Shown: positions 15,701-27,700 of the stretch, one piece after another | Layout of the letters: every line of letters starts with the position of its first letter | How positions within the stretch are numbered: the first letter of the stretch is position 1 | Source: Methanothrix sp. | Lineage (GTDB): Archaea > Halobacteriota > Methanosarcinia > Methanotrichales > Methanotrichaceae | Direction of reading: 5' to 3' | Assembly: GCA_026394555.1 (NCBI GenBank) | Contig: JAPKXZ010000038.1 | Location: 1 to 37,228, forward strand | Length of the DNA: 37,228 nucleotides | The notes under the pieces: model-generated | Told to the model about the DNA's origin: nothing | The model's input: only the letters and a program-made list of their open reading frames with translations | Database searches by the model: none | Made by a program: the position numbers and the translations under genes

Positions 15701-18700
15701 TCGTTACCTGTTTTCAGGCCTGGATTAATGTCGCCTCCACTATTGTCCGCAGTCGAATCCCTCATTTGGCTGGCGGAATTGCCAAAGCCAGTCGTGTCGG
15801 GCATTGACGGCGTATCACTATTGCCCGAATCTGCGCCTTTTCCTTCACCCTTTCCGATTCCTTTGCCTATGCCTATGCCGTCGCCGGCATCGCCGCCAAT
15901 GCCGCTATCTCCGGAAACGCTGCCGTAGGCATCTAGTCCACCCTTACCTTTGCTGCCGCCGTCTCCTCCCACGCCAATGCCAAAGCCCACGCCAATAGCT
16001 CCCACATCCAGCTCCTTTGAGGTGCCTTCACCTACTGCCGTGCCATTGGCTTTTCCACCATTCCCACCGTTGCCGCCGCTCCCGGCCAGGCCGTTATTCA
16101 TTGTGCCCAGAGCTGCTGCTCCGCCGTCCCCGCCATTGCCGCCGCTCCCGGCAATGCCGATGGCAATGCCTATGCCCATGCCGCCAAAGCTGCCTCCACC
16201 TTCCGCCTTTCCTTTGGCATAGACATCGGCAATGCCGTCTCCTCCATTGCCCGCGTTTCCTGCATTTCCGCCATTTCCGCCGCTGCCGGCGCCGGCAAGA
16301 AGGCCACTTCCGCCACTACCGGATCCTGCTCCTCCGCCATTGCCTGCGTCTCCTCCGTCTCCACCTACACTTACTGCAACTCCCACTCCCACGCTGCCAA
16401 TTGTGTAGTTTTCAAGAATTTTTTTGAGAGGTCCATCTTTGAACAGGCTGACCATGCCGTCAGAGTTGGCAGTGCCGTTTGCATATCCGCCGTTGCCGCC
16501 GTTGCCACCCATGCCGCCATTGCCACCCTTTGCTAGGCCGCCCGCGTCAATGCCGTTTCCGCCGACCGCTGCTCCACCCTGTCCCGCATTAGCGCCCTTG
16601 CCGCCATTTCCACCAATGCTCACGCCCGCCGAGCCGCTTCCCGACTGGGCACCGCTGCCATCCTTGCTGATATCCAGGCCTGCGCCAACGGTAAGGCCTC
16701 CCTTAGCGTTGCCTCCATCTCCTCCGTCTCCACCTGGGCCGGCATATCCACCGACGGCATCTCCGCCCTTGGCCAAGGCCACCGTCTCCAAATTGTTCAG
16801 GGCAGTGCTGTTGTCAAGCGATACGCTTCCCAGCAGACTGGTGACGCCGGAAATAACATCGCCTTTGCTGCCGCTTCCGCCATTGGCAGATCCACCATTG
16901 CCTGCCAGGCCGCCATCGCCTCCGTTTCCGGCGACGGTAACTCCAAGGCCCACTCCAACGCCTGTACCTTCCTCTTTGATCTTAACGGACGCTGCCGCTC
17001 CAATATTGGCGCCGCCATCAGCATCTCCGCCATCGCCTCCCCGACCGCCATTGCCGCCCTGGCCGCCAGCCGCATCTCCGCCAGTCGATTTTCCGCCCAA
17101 GGCATCATTTCCTGAGGCGGTGGAGTTGATGAGCTCAACATCACCCTGCGGCGCATAAATGCCGCTGAAGCTGGAGAGTGTCGTGCTTTCTCCACCCAGG
17201 CCATTTCCGCCATTGCCGCCGCTGCCTCCCGAGCCACCGGCACCGGCAACTACAACGCCAACGCCAATGCCTACAGCAGTCCCGTTAGATTTCATGTTCG
17301 CAGTCAGGCCAGCACCAACATTTGTGCCGCCCTTAACATACCCACCAGAGCCGCCGGCACCGCTATTGCCACCACTACCGCCCTGGCCGCTTCCGCCATT
17401 GGCGTCGCCACTGATCGCAGAATTATGGCTAACACTTGAGTTGATCAAATGCGCCTTTCCATAAACGCCAGCTATTCCCTGGCCACCGATTGCCTCGCCA
17501 CCTGTGCCTTTTCCGCCATTGCCGCCGGAGCCGCCATTGCCACCTTTTCCACTGACAGTAACATCAACTCCGCCGCCCACGCCTACGTTGCCGCTTATGG
17601 CGGCGCCAATGTTGGAGCCTCCGAATGCCGAGCCACCAGCACCACCGCTGCCGCCATTTCCGCCATTGCCGCCGATACCTTCTCCGGCTAGAGCTGAGCC
17701 GCCCTGGCCATAGTTCGATTCGACCATGCTGTAGGTCATGTCTACGGCCCCATTCCGGCTTACGGCCCCCGCAGCGCCTTCGCCGGCATAAGCATTTCCA
17801 GCAGTGCCGCTGCCGCCAATGCCGCCATTGCCGCCCTGGCTACCCGAGCTGGCCACATTGACGCCCACGCTAAGGCCAACTCCGGCTTTATCGCCTATTG
17901 CGCCACTGATGATAGTATCGCCATGGATGTCGCTGCCGCTGCCTCCTTCTCCACCCTTGCCTCCGGTTCCGCCCATTCCCTTGCCACCAGTAGCTCTGCC
18001 GCCCCAGGCAGAGTTAGAGGTGATATTGCTCCCGGACAGGATAATATCGCCATCACGACTGTAGGCTCCGCTAAGGCCATCCTGGCCAAGGCCATCTCCC
18101 GCCAGGCCATCCGCGCCCGAACCGCCTGCTCCGCCAAAGCCGCCACTGCCACCGGTCTTTATTCCAATGCCGACAGCCACACCAACTTTCTCTCCTGCAC
18201 CAACACCAACCCTGACGCCTCCGCGAAGGTCGCCCGCATCTCCACCGTCGCCTCCAGAGCCGCCATTGCCGCCCGTGGCAAAGCCTCCTATTCCGTTTCC
18301 GCCCCAGGCATTGTTCTGCATAAGAGAGCTGTTGATTAGGGCAACATTGCCGCTCTGGCTGTAAATGCCGCTTGCAGCACTATTACCTTCGCCCTTTCCG
18401 CCCGTGGCCAGACCGCTTGCCCCTCCGGCTCCGCCCGAGCCTCCACTGCCGGCAACGCTGACGCCTACGTTCGCGCCGACTCCTACTTTTCCACCCAGAC
18501 CGACGGAGACCACAATCTCGCCGGTCACGTTGCCGCCTTCTCCGCCTTCTCCGCCATTTCCACCTGCGCCGCCATATGCATGTCCGCCAATGCCGTCTCC
18601 ACCCGTGGCAGAGTTCAACTGGATGCTGCTGTTGTCTGCATTTATGCTGCCGCTGGATGTGTAAATTCCGGCGAAGGCTTGGCTGCCAATGCCGCTGCCA

Positions 18701-21700
18701 GCAATGGCGCTGCCGCCCTGGCCGCCCAAGTTGCCGTCTCCTCCTTTGCCTGCGGTATTGACGCTGATGTCAGCGCCCACACCCACGGTGCCGCCGCCGC
18801 CCACAGGAACGCTCACTCCACCTTCAACAGTGCCGCCCCGCCCGCCAAGGCCGCCAACGCCGCCTGCACCGGCATTAGCGGATCCGCCCTTGCCGGCTCC
18901 GCCCGTGGCAGAGTTCTTCTCGATGCTGCTGTTATCGACAGTAATACTTGCGCCCTGGCTGTAGAGGCCGGCAAAAGAGCTGTACTTGCCGCTTAGCAGG
19001 GAATTGCTTACCGTGCCGTTGCCTCCCAAGGCGTCGCCTCCGAGGCCGCCAAAGCCGCCATTGCCGCCGTCTCCAGCTATATTGATGCCGACATGGGCAC
19101 CAATGCCTGCTGTTCCACCGATTCCAGTAGCTACGGTAACGGCTCCCTTAACAATGCCGCCTTCTCCTCCTGAGCCTCCAAAGCCGCCCCGGCCACCGGC
19201 AGCATCTCCACCCACGCCCTGTCCGGCCTGAGCGGTATTCTCATTGATATTGTAATTCTCAAGCGCTAGATTGTCTCCCTCATAGACCAATCCGCTCGTG
19301 GCAGATCCTCCTTTTCCGGATCCACCCCGGCCTTCGCCTGCAGAGCCGCCGTTGCCGCCATTGCCTCCGTCTTTTGCTACGTTGAAACCGACGTCCGCGC
19401 CTACTCCTGCCGTTCCTCCAACACCGGCTGCAACTGAGATGCCGCCATCGACGAGGCCTGCCTTGCCGCCTGCACCACCCTGGCCGCCGTTGCCGCCAAT
19501 TCCGCTGCCGCCTCTACCCTCGCCGGCAATAGCGCTATTTCCATTCACAGAGCCATTGGCCAGCTTGAGGTTGGAGCCCTGGAACAGTATTCCGCTGGTT
19601 GCATGACCTGCTGTGCCGATGCCTCCCGTTCCATCGTTGGCGCTGCCACCATCGCCTCCGTTTCCGCCTGCTCCTGCTACATTGACGCCGATCTTGGCAC
19701 CTACACCAACATCTCCTATACCGGCGTTGACGCTAATTCCGCCATCCGAGCCGCCACCTTTGCCGCCCTCTCCGCCAACTCCGCCCGAGCCGCCCGTGCC
19801 GTTGCCGCCAATACCGGCCCCGCCCATGCCTTTGCTATCTGATGCAATAAAGCCTGAAAGAACCAGATTATCGCCGGCAACCAGGATATGAGATATGCCG
19901 TCTCCGCCCAGGCCGCTGCCGCCTTTGCCCTCTCCGCCCAGGCCGCCGTTGCCGCCGTTGCCGCCATCTCCTGCCGTATTGACGCTTATGCTGGCTCCTA
20001 CTCCGACCTCGCCCGCGCCCAAAGCAACGGTGATGCCTCCATTTGCGCTTCCGCCATCTCCTGCAGCACCACCGGCACCTCCAGCACCGCCTGTGCCGGC
20101 ACCACCAATTCCGGCGCCGCCTTTTGCCACATTTCCGAAGGCCGGGCTGCTCTGTAGCTCGTCATTGAGGTATGAGCCGCTGATTGCTTTGCCGCCGCTG
20201 CCTGATCCACCAATTCCGTCGCCGCCATTTCCACCGTTACCGCCGTCTTTTCCTGATCTGGCTACGGTTACGGCCACGTTCGCACCTACACCAACCTCGC
20301 CCATTCCAGCGGCAACGTTGATGCCTGCCTCAGCGCTGCCGCCGTTGCCGCCCTGGCCGCCACTGCCGCCATTGCCGCCCTGGCCTGCTCCGCCGATGCC
20401 GCTGCCTGCCATGTCTGTATCATTGTTCATTATGGTGCCAGTCTCTGTCAGGCTGCCGGTGTAGCCATAGACGCCTCCTTTTGCGTCTCCGCCTTCACCG
20501 ATGCCACCTGTACCAAAGCTGCCTGACGCTCCCTGTCCACCGTCAGCGGCGCTGCCTGCGGTATTGGCTGCGATATTTGCACCCACCCCCACAAGCCCGG
20601 CGCCTGCTGATGCCAGGACCCCGCCGATGGCGTCTCCTCCTTTGCCGCCATTGCCTCCGCTGCCGCCGTCGCCACCCGAGCCGCGGCCGCCGCTGCCCTG
20701 GCCGCCTACGGCACGATTCTCAGAAATGCGGACTTGGTTCATAGTTAGATCGTTGTGATCGATGTACGCCCCGCTGCCCAGGGCTTTTCCGCCAGTGCCC
20801 TGGCCCCCAAGCCCATTAGTGCCTGCGACTCCATTGCCTGCCGATCCGGCCGAGCCTGCGACTGCAATGCCAATTGACGCGCCTACCCCTACTTCGCCTG
20901 CGCCTGCCGATACCGTGACGCCGCCTTCGACGTCACCGCCGTTGCCGCCGGACCCGCCCGAGCCGCCATTGCCGCCCTTGCCACTGCCTCCGCTGCCCCA
21001 GCCGCCAGTAGCAATGTTCCTGGTGAGATTGACCTGGGTCAGATCCAGCAAGCCCTTGCTGTAAACACCTGCACCCAGAGCGTCACCTGCGCTGCCGGCA
21101 CTTCCATATCCGGTTCCTGTGGAGCCGCCGTGGCCACCTGACCCACCGTCTCCTCCTGTATAAACGCCAATATTTCCGCCAACTCCTACCAGTCCGGCTC
21201 CAAAGGCCACATCCACGCCGCCATGGCTGGTTCCGCCATTGCCGCCCTTGCCGCCCAGGCCGCCATTGCCGCCAAAGCCGCTGCCGCCCTGGCCATTGCC
21301 GCCCGACAGATAATTGCCAGTGATCTCAGATTCGGTGATGCTAACTTCCGACTGGCCATAGATGCCCCCGCCCAGAGCATCCCCTGCCGATCCTTCTCCA
21401 CCATATCCGCTGCCTGCATAGTTGCCCTGACCGCCTGAGCCGCCCTGACCGGCTACGCCTGCTCCGATGTCGGCGCCAACTCCTACAACTCCACCACCTA
21501 CAGCTACATTGACGCCAGCATCGACATTGCCTCCCGCACCGCCACTACCGCCATTTCCGGCGTTTCCGCCCAGCCCTGATGCGCCAATTGCACTTCCGCC
21601 TGCAGCAGAATTACCAATAACATTGGACTCTTGCAGCTCTATCCTGGCCAGTCCTTGGATACCTCCGCCAAGAGCATTTCCTGAGGTAGCCATTCCGCCA

Positions 21701-24700
21701 TGCCCGTTGCCCGCAGTGCCGCCATAGCCGCCCGAGCCGCCATTGCCGGCAACATTGACAACCACATTTGCCCCAACGCCAACCACTCCGCCGCCTACGG
21801 GTATATTGACGCCTCCCCGGGCATCGCCACCGCTGCCGCCGGAGCCGCTGTTTCCACCATTGCCGCCCTGGCCAGTGCCGGCAATTGCGTCCCCGCTTAC
21901 CACATTATTTCTTAAAATGCGCGACTGCTGCAACACAGCATCCAGTCGGCTGAAAATGCCGCCCGCAGAGGCATCTGCCGTCGTGGCATATCCGCCATAT
22001 CCATAGGCACCATGGCCGCCGTTTCCTGCCAAGCCGCCATCTCCTCCGGTGTTGGCACCTACCGTCGCACCAACGCCAACAACTCCCCCTCCCAACGCAA
22101 TATTGACGCCATCAATGCCGCTGCCGCCCAGGCCCCCGTTTCCGCCGTCTCCTCCGTTGCCGCCTGTGCCATTTCCTCCCAGAGCGCCTCCGCCCAGAAC
22201 ATTGTTGTCAGTAACATTGGACCTGATCAGAGAGATCGTAGATTGAGTAGATATGCCGCCTGCGGATGCTTTTCCACCGGATCCTTTCCCAGCGCTGCCG
22301 ATTTCGCCATTGCTTCCTGATCCGCCAGCGCCACCATCGCCACCCATCTTAAATCCGATTTGGGCGCCTACACCCACGACTCCTGCTCCTGCTGCGATAT
22401 CGACTCCGCCCAGTGTGCTTCCGCCAGAGCCGCCATTGCCGCCTGCGCCGCCGTTGCCGCCCCGGCCATTGCCGCCGGAGCCATAGCCCGATTGAGCAGA
22501 ATTGCTAGCGATGATAGAATCTACAATGCTCAGAACGTCGCCGCTATAGATGCCGCCTGCCTGTGCATCTCCACCTAAACCATCAGCACCCCGGCCCGCT
22601 CCGCCTTTGCCGCCGCTGCCGCCCCGGTTCCCTTCGCCGGCGTTAAGAACGCTCACGCCTATGCCTGTGCCGACTCCGCCAGCTCCTATGGAAACGCTAA
22701 CTCCGCCAGTGCTATTGCCACCGGCGCCACCTTGTCCCGCCGGGCCGCCTTCGCCGCCAGTACCAGAGCCGCCTGTTCCGTTGCCGGCTTTAACAATATT
22801 ATCCAGTACATTTGATGAATTCAGAGTTATCTGGCCACTGCCGTTGATGCCGCCGCCGATTGCCGAGCCGCCGAAGCCTTCTTTGCCATAACCGCTGCCT
22901 GCCGCGCCTCCATTGCCTCCCGCGCCGCCGTCTCCAGCCGTATTAACGCCCACATTTGCGCCGACGCCCACGGCTCCTGCGCCCACTGTTACATCTACAC
23001 CATTGCTGGCATTTCCGCCGCTGCCGCCTGCGCCGCCCGCGCCGCCATTGCCTCCCTGGCCGCTGCCGCCAAGGCCGTTTCCACCAATAACGGAATTTCT
23101 CGATACATCTGCCCGGAGCAGGCTGATGTCGGACAGGCCGGCGATTCCTCCTGATGAGGCTGAGCCGCCGGTTCCCTGGCCGGCAAGGCCCTGAGCGCCG
23201 CTGCCACCGGCATTGCCCTGGCCGCCATCGCCTCCTTCCAGGACTCCAACATTGGCGCCAACGCCAACCGCGCCTATTCCTGCGGCAACATTTACACCGC
23301 CAGTGGAGGCGCCGCCTGTTCCACCGTTACCACCCAGACCACCGGCTCCACCCCGACCGTTTCCGCCGGTACCTGAGCCTGCCCGGACGAGGTTCTCCAG
23401 TATATCGAAATCAGATAGCTGGAGGCTTGTTGTGCTATAGATGCCGCCGCCTGTGGCATCTCCGCCCAATCCTTCTCCGCCTTCCCCAGATGCGCCGGAC
23501 CCAGCCGATCCGCCGCTTCCGCCATTTCCTGCAGAATTAACACCGATTCTTACGCTTGCACCTACGGTACCAGCGCCTCCAGTCACCGTGACGGTCCCGT
23601 TTGCAATTCCACCATCGCCGCTCTGGCCGCCCGAACCGCCGGAGCCGCCCTGGCCGGACCCACCTACGCCATCTCCGCCCAGCGCCGCATTATGGATGAT
23701 AACCGAGTTTTCAGCGCTCCCTAACAGGCCTTCGTTATAGATGCCGGCTCCCTTTGACTGGCCGCCCTTGCCGGCTCCACCGGTCGCAGACGCGCCCATT
23801 CCGCCTGCGCCGCCGTCGCCTCCGGAATTTGCCTCATTGATGCCAACATCGATTGCAGCACCGACAATGCCTGCAGCGCCGATGGTTACGTCAACGCTTC
23901 CTGTGCTACTGCCTCCCTGGCCGCCGTTGCCGCCATTGCCGCCGGAGCCTCCGACGGCGTCTCCACCAATTCCTGCTCCCGCCAGAGCAGAATTGCCGGA
24001 TACGCTGCTATTCTGCAGGGATATGGTCCCCTTATTGAATATTCCTCCACCAATGGCAGATCCACCCGTGCCGTTTCCGGCGCTGACCGATCCGCCATCG
24101 CCTCCGGCACCACCTTGACCGCCCGATCCTGCATCATTTTTGCTTACAGAGACCGCAACACTGGCGACGACTGCGAAGCTGTCACCGCTGGTAAAGCCAC
24201 CTTCAACATCGCCGCCATCTCCGCCCGTGCCACCCTGGCCGCCTTTGCCGGCAAGAGCGCTTCCGCCCTTTCCTAGGCCGCCGATTACAGAATTATCGAT
24301 GACGCGGCTGTCCTGCAAAGTGAGATCGGCATCGTTGTATATTCCGCCGCCTACTGCATCGCCTCCGGTAGCAGATCGTCCTACGGCATTGCCGCCGTTG
24401 CCGCCGGCGCCACCTGTTCCGCCGTCACCAGCATCTCTTGCTGCGGCTGCGAAGGACCCGCTGAATATCAGGCTGCCAGCTCCGCTGAAAGCATCACATG
24501 CTGCGCTTCCACCCTTACCGCCGGCACCTCCGGAACCTGCATCTCCGCCCTGTCCGCTTCCACCTACACTGTCGCCACCCATGACCCGGTTGCCGGAGAT
24601 GGTTACACCGCTCATCGTTACCGGTGCCAGATAGTAAGATAAGAACGACACATTAGAGACTGCCCCGTAAGAGCCAAATCCACCTATACCGTCTCCGCCG

Positions 24701-27700
24701 CTTCCGCCAATGCCACCGTTGCCGCCTGCGCCACCCTGACCAAGAGCTGCCGCGCCATCGATGCTAATCAAACCTATAGATCCAACCGTGACATCACTGG
24801 AGCCGCGACCGCCGTTGCCGCCTGCGCCACCCTGGCCGCCTGAGCCGCCCGTGCCATTGCCGCCGATACCTGAACCCGTACTGGCAACATTGCCCAGAAT
24901 CCGGCTATCGTCGATCGTAAGGTTGGTGGAGCTGGACAGGCTATCTTCCGAAGCATTTCCGCCTCGGCCGTTTCCTCCCTGACCAATGCCCCCGGCACCG
25001 CCAGCACCGCCCTGGCCGCCCGCGCCGCCTTTAGCTTCACCGACACCAACTGCAAATCCGGTGATGCTTTTCATATCAACCTTAGAGTACGCTTCGCCAC
25101 CCTGACCGCCTGCGCCGCCCTCGCCGGCCGCGCCGCCCCGGCCCGAGCCACCGATGCCGCTGCCACTCTCCGCAGAGTTCTCAGTCACTAGGGTATCCTG
25201 AACTGACAAATTACCACTGGAATACACGCCTGCGAAAGAGGCGCCGCCCTCGCCGTTTCCTCCATATCCATAGCCACCGGCACCTCCCAGGCCACCAATT
25301 CCGCCTGCGCCGCCCCGACCTTCGCCATAGCTGAAGCCGAAGAGGCTCAAAAAGCCATATTCGGAAATGCCCGCACCATATCCGCCTGCGCCGCCCTGGC
25401 CGCCAGCTCCGCCGTTGCCGCCAATACCATCTCCGCCTGCTCCTTCTCCCCCAATTGCAGAGTTATGAACGATCACGGAGTCATCTATGACCGTCTTGCC
25501 CAGAGAATAAGCGCCGCCGCCAATGGCATATCCACCAATGCCCTTGCCGCCATAGCCATTCGCACCCTGGCCGCCTGCGCCGCCGGCACCACCGTCGCCG
25601 CCTACGCCAATGCCGATTCCGACATTAACAATGCCAAGCACAGTGCCATCGGCAATAGCGTCCTCTCCTTGTAGAGCACTGTAGCCGTTGCTTCCCTGGC
25701 CGCCCACACCCTGGCCGCCCCGGCCGGCGCCGCCTCTGGCAGTATTGTTGGATACTTCCGTGCGGACTAGGGTCAGATCGCTTGCTGCATAGGCTCCGCC
25801 GCCCAGTGCCTGGCCACCGGTTCCGTTGCCGCCCCGGCCCTCTGCGCCGAGTACGCCATCTTTGCCGTTACGGCCGTCTCTACCTTTCTTGTAGACATCC
25901 TGGGTAGTAAGACTCCAGCCTACATCACCAGCCACACCATTTTCGCCTGCATTGACGCCATCGCCGCCATAACCGTTGCCGCCCCGGCCAACGCCACCTT
26001 CTGCCAGATTACCGGTTATGCTGCTATCAGTAAGAGTGAGTTTGCCTTCTGTATAAATGGCTCCGCCTTTGGCCTGGCCGCCCTGACCATAGCCGCCTAT
26101 GCCTGCTACACCCTGGCCGCCCTGACCGCCAGCGCCACCGTCGCCTCCGCCGTTGCCTACCGGCAGGAGGCTGGCACCACCATTGCCGCCATAGCCTCCG
26201 GCTCCGCCCTGACCGCTATTTCCACTGTTACTATTTCCTCCAATGCCGCCGCCGCCCCGCACAATGTTGTCAGCAACACGGAAATGACTCAGATCCAGAT
26301 CACCGTTATTGTAAATGCCGCCACCCAGGGCATCTCCGCCCACGCTCTGACCGGCATAACCAGTGCCTCCCAGGCCGCCCTGACCGCCCTGACCGCCCTG
26401 GCCACCATTTCCTCCCTTAATTATTCCAAATGTAGCGCCATCGCCGCCTCTGCCACCACTGCCGCCATTGCCGCCATCGCCACCAATGCCGCTTCCACCA
26501 ATTCCTTGGCCGCCTTCTGCGACATTGCCTGATAGTGTGCCGTTGGAAGGTGCAATGCTTCCTATAACATACAGGCCGCCACCGTAGCTCTTTCCGCCGG
26601 TGCCGTTGCCGCCATAGCCGTCTCCGCCATTGCCGCCATTGCCGCCATTTCCTCCCGGCCCGCCGTCTGCGCCGACCACGGCCGCCGAGCCGCCTTTACC
26701 GCCATCATCGCCATCTTGGGCTCCAGAGCCATCTATGCCCTTTCCTTCCCCACCCTGGCCGGTTCCACCCCGGGCCAGGTTATTGACGATGCTGCTATCG
26801 GCAAGAACCATAGTGCCATCACTGTAGACGCCGCCTCCCAGAGCATCGCCACCATAGCCTTCGCCACCATAGCCCTCGCCGCCCGGTGCGCCATTCAGAC
26901 CATTTGGACCCTTATTACCCTTCGAGCCCACAAAGAGCTTGCCGATCCATTGCAGCAAGCCCCATCCATCATTTCCTTGCTCACCGTGCGTTCCCTGAAT
27001 GCCAGCCCAACCACCGGTGCCATAGCCGCCGGTGCCCGTTCCTCCTACGGCCATGTTGCCGGATACCACGCTGGAATCAAGGTTAAGAGTCCCTTTGCTA
27101 TAGATGGCCCCGCCTGAGACGTCTCCGCCATAACCTTTGCCGCTGCTGCCGCTGCCGCCATCTCCGGCATCTCCTCCATCAGTTATGCCGGCTCCATCGC
27201 CGCCCCAGATGCCGCCGCCGCCCTTGCCGCCATCGCCGCCATGGCCGCCATCGCTGCCATTGCCGCCATAGCCGTTTTTGCCAAATCCATTGCCTGCTAT
27301 TGCTGCATTATCCTTTATACTGGAATAAGACAGGCCAGCATTGCCTTCACTGTAAATGCCGCCACCGGTTGAATTGCCGCCGAAGCCATCGCCGCCCTGG
27401 CCCAATCCACCTTGGCTGCCATGACCACCCAGGCCGCCCCAGCCACCGTCTTTGCCAACAATGGCTCCCCCGCCGTCGCCGCCTCTGCCACCAGCTCCAC
27501 CGGTTCCGCCCTTGGCGCCATAACCTATGCCGCCGGTACCGTTGCCGGCTCGAGCCAAATTGCTGGAAATATCGCTGCTTATCGCAGTGAGATCGCCCTT
27601 GCTATAGATGCCTCCGCCAATCGCTTCGCCGCCGTAACCATTGCCGCCGGTGCCTGAACCACCTGCACCACCCGCACCACCATCTCCGCCTTTGCCTCCT

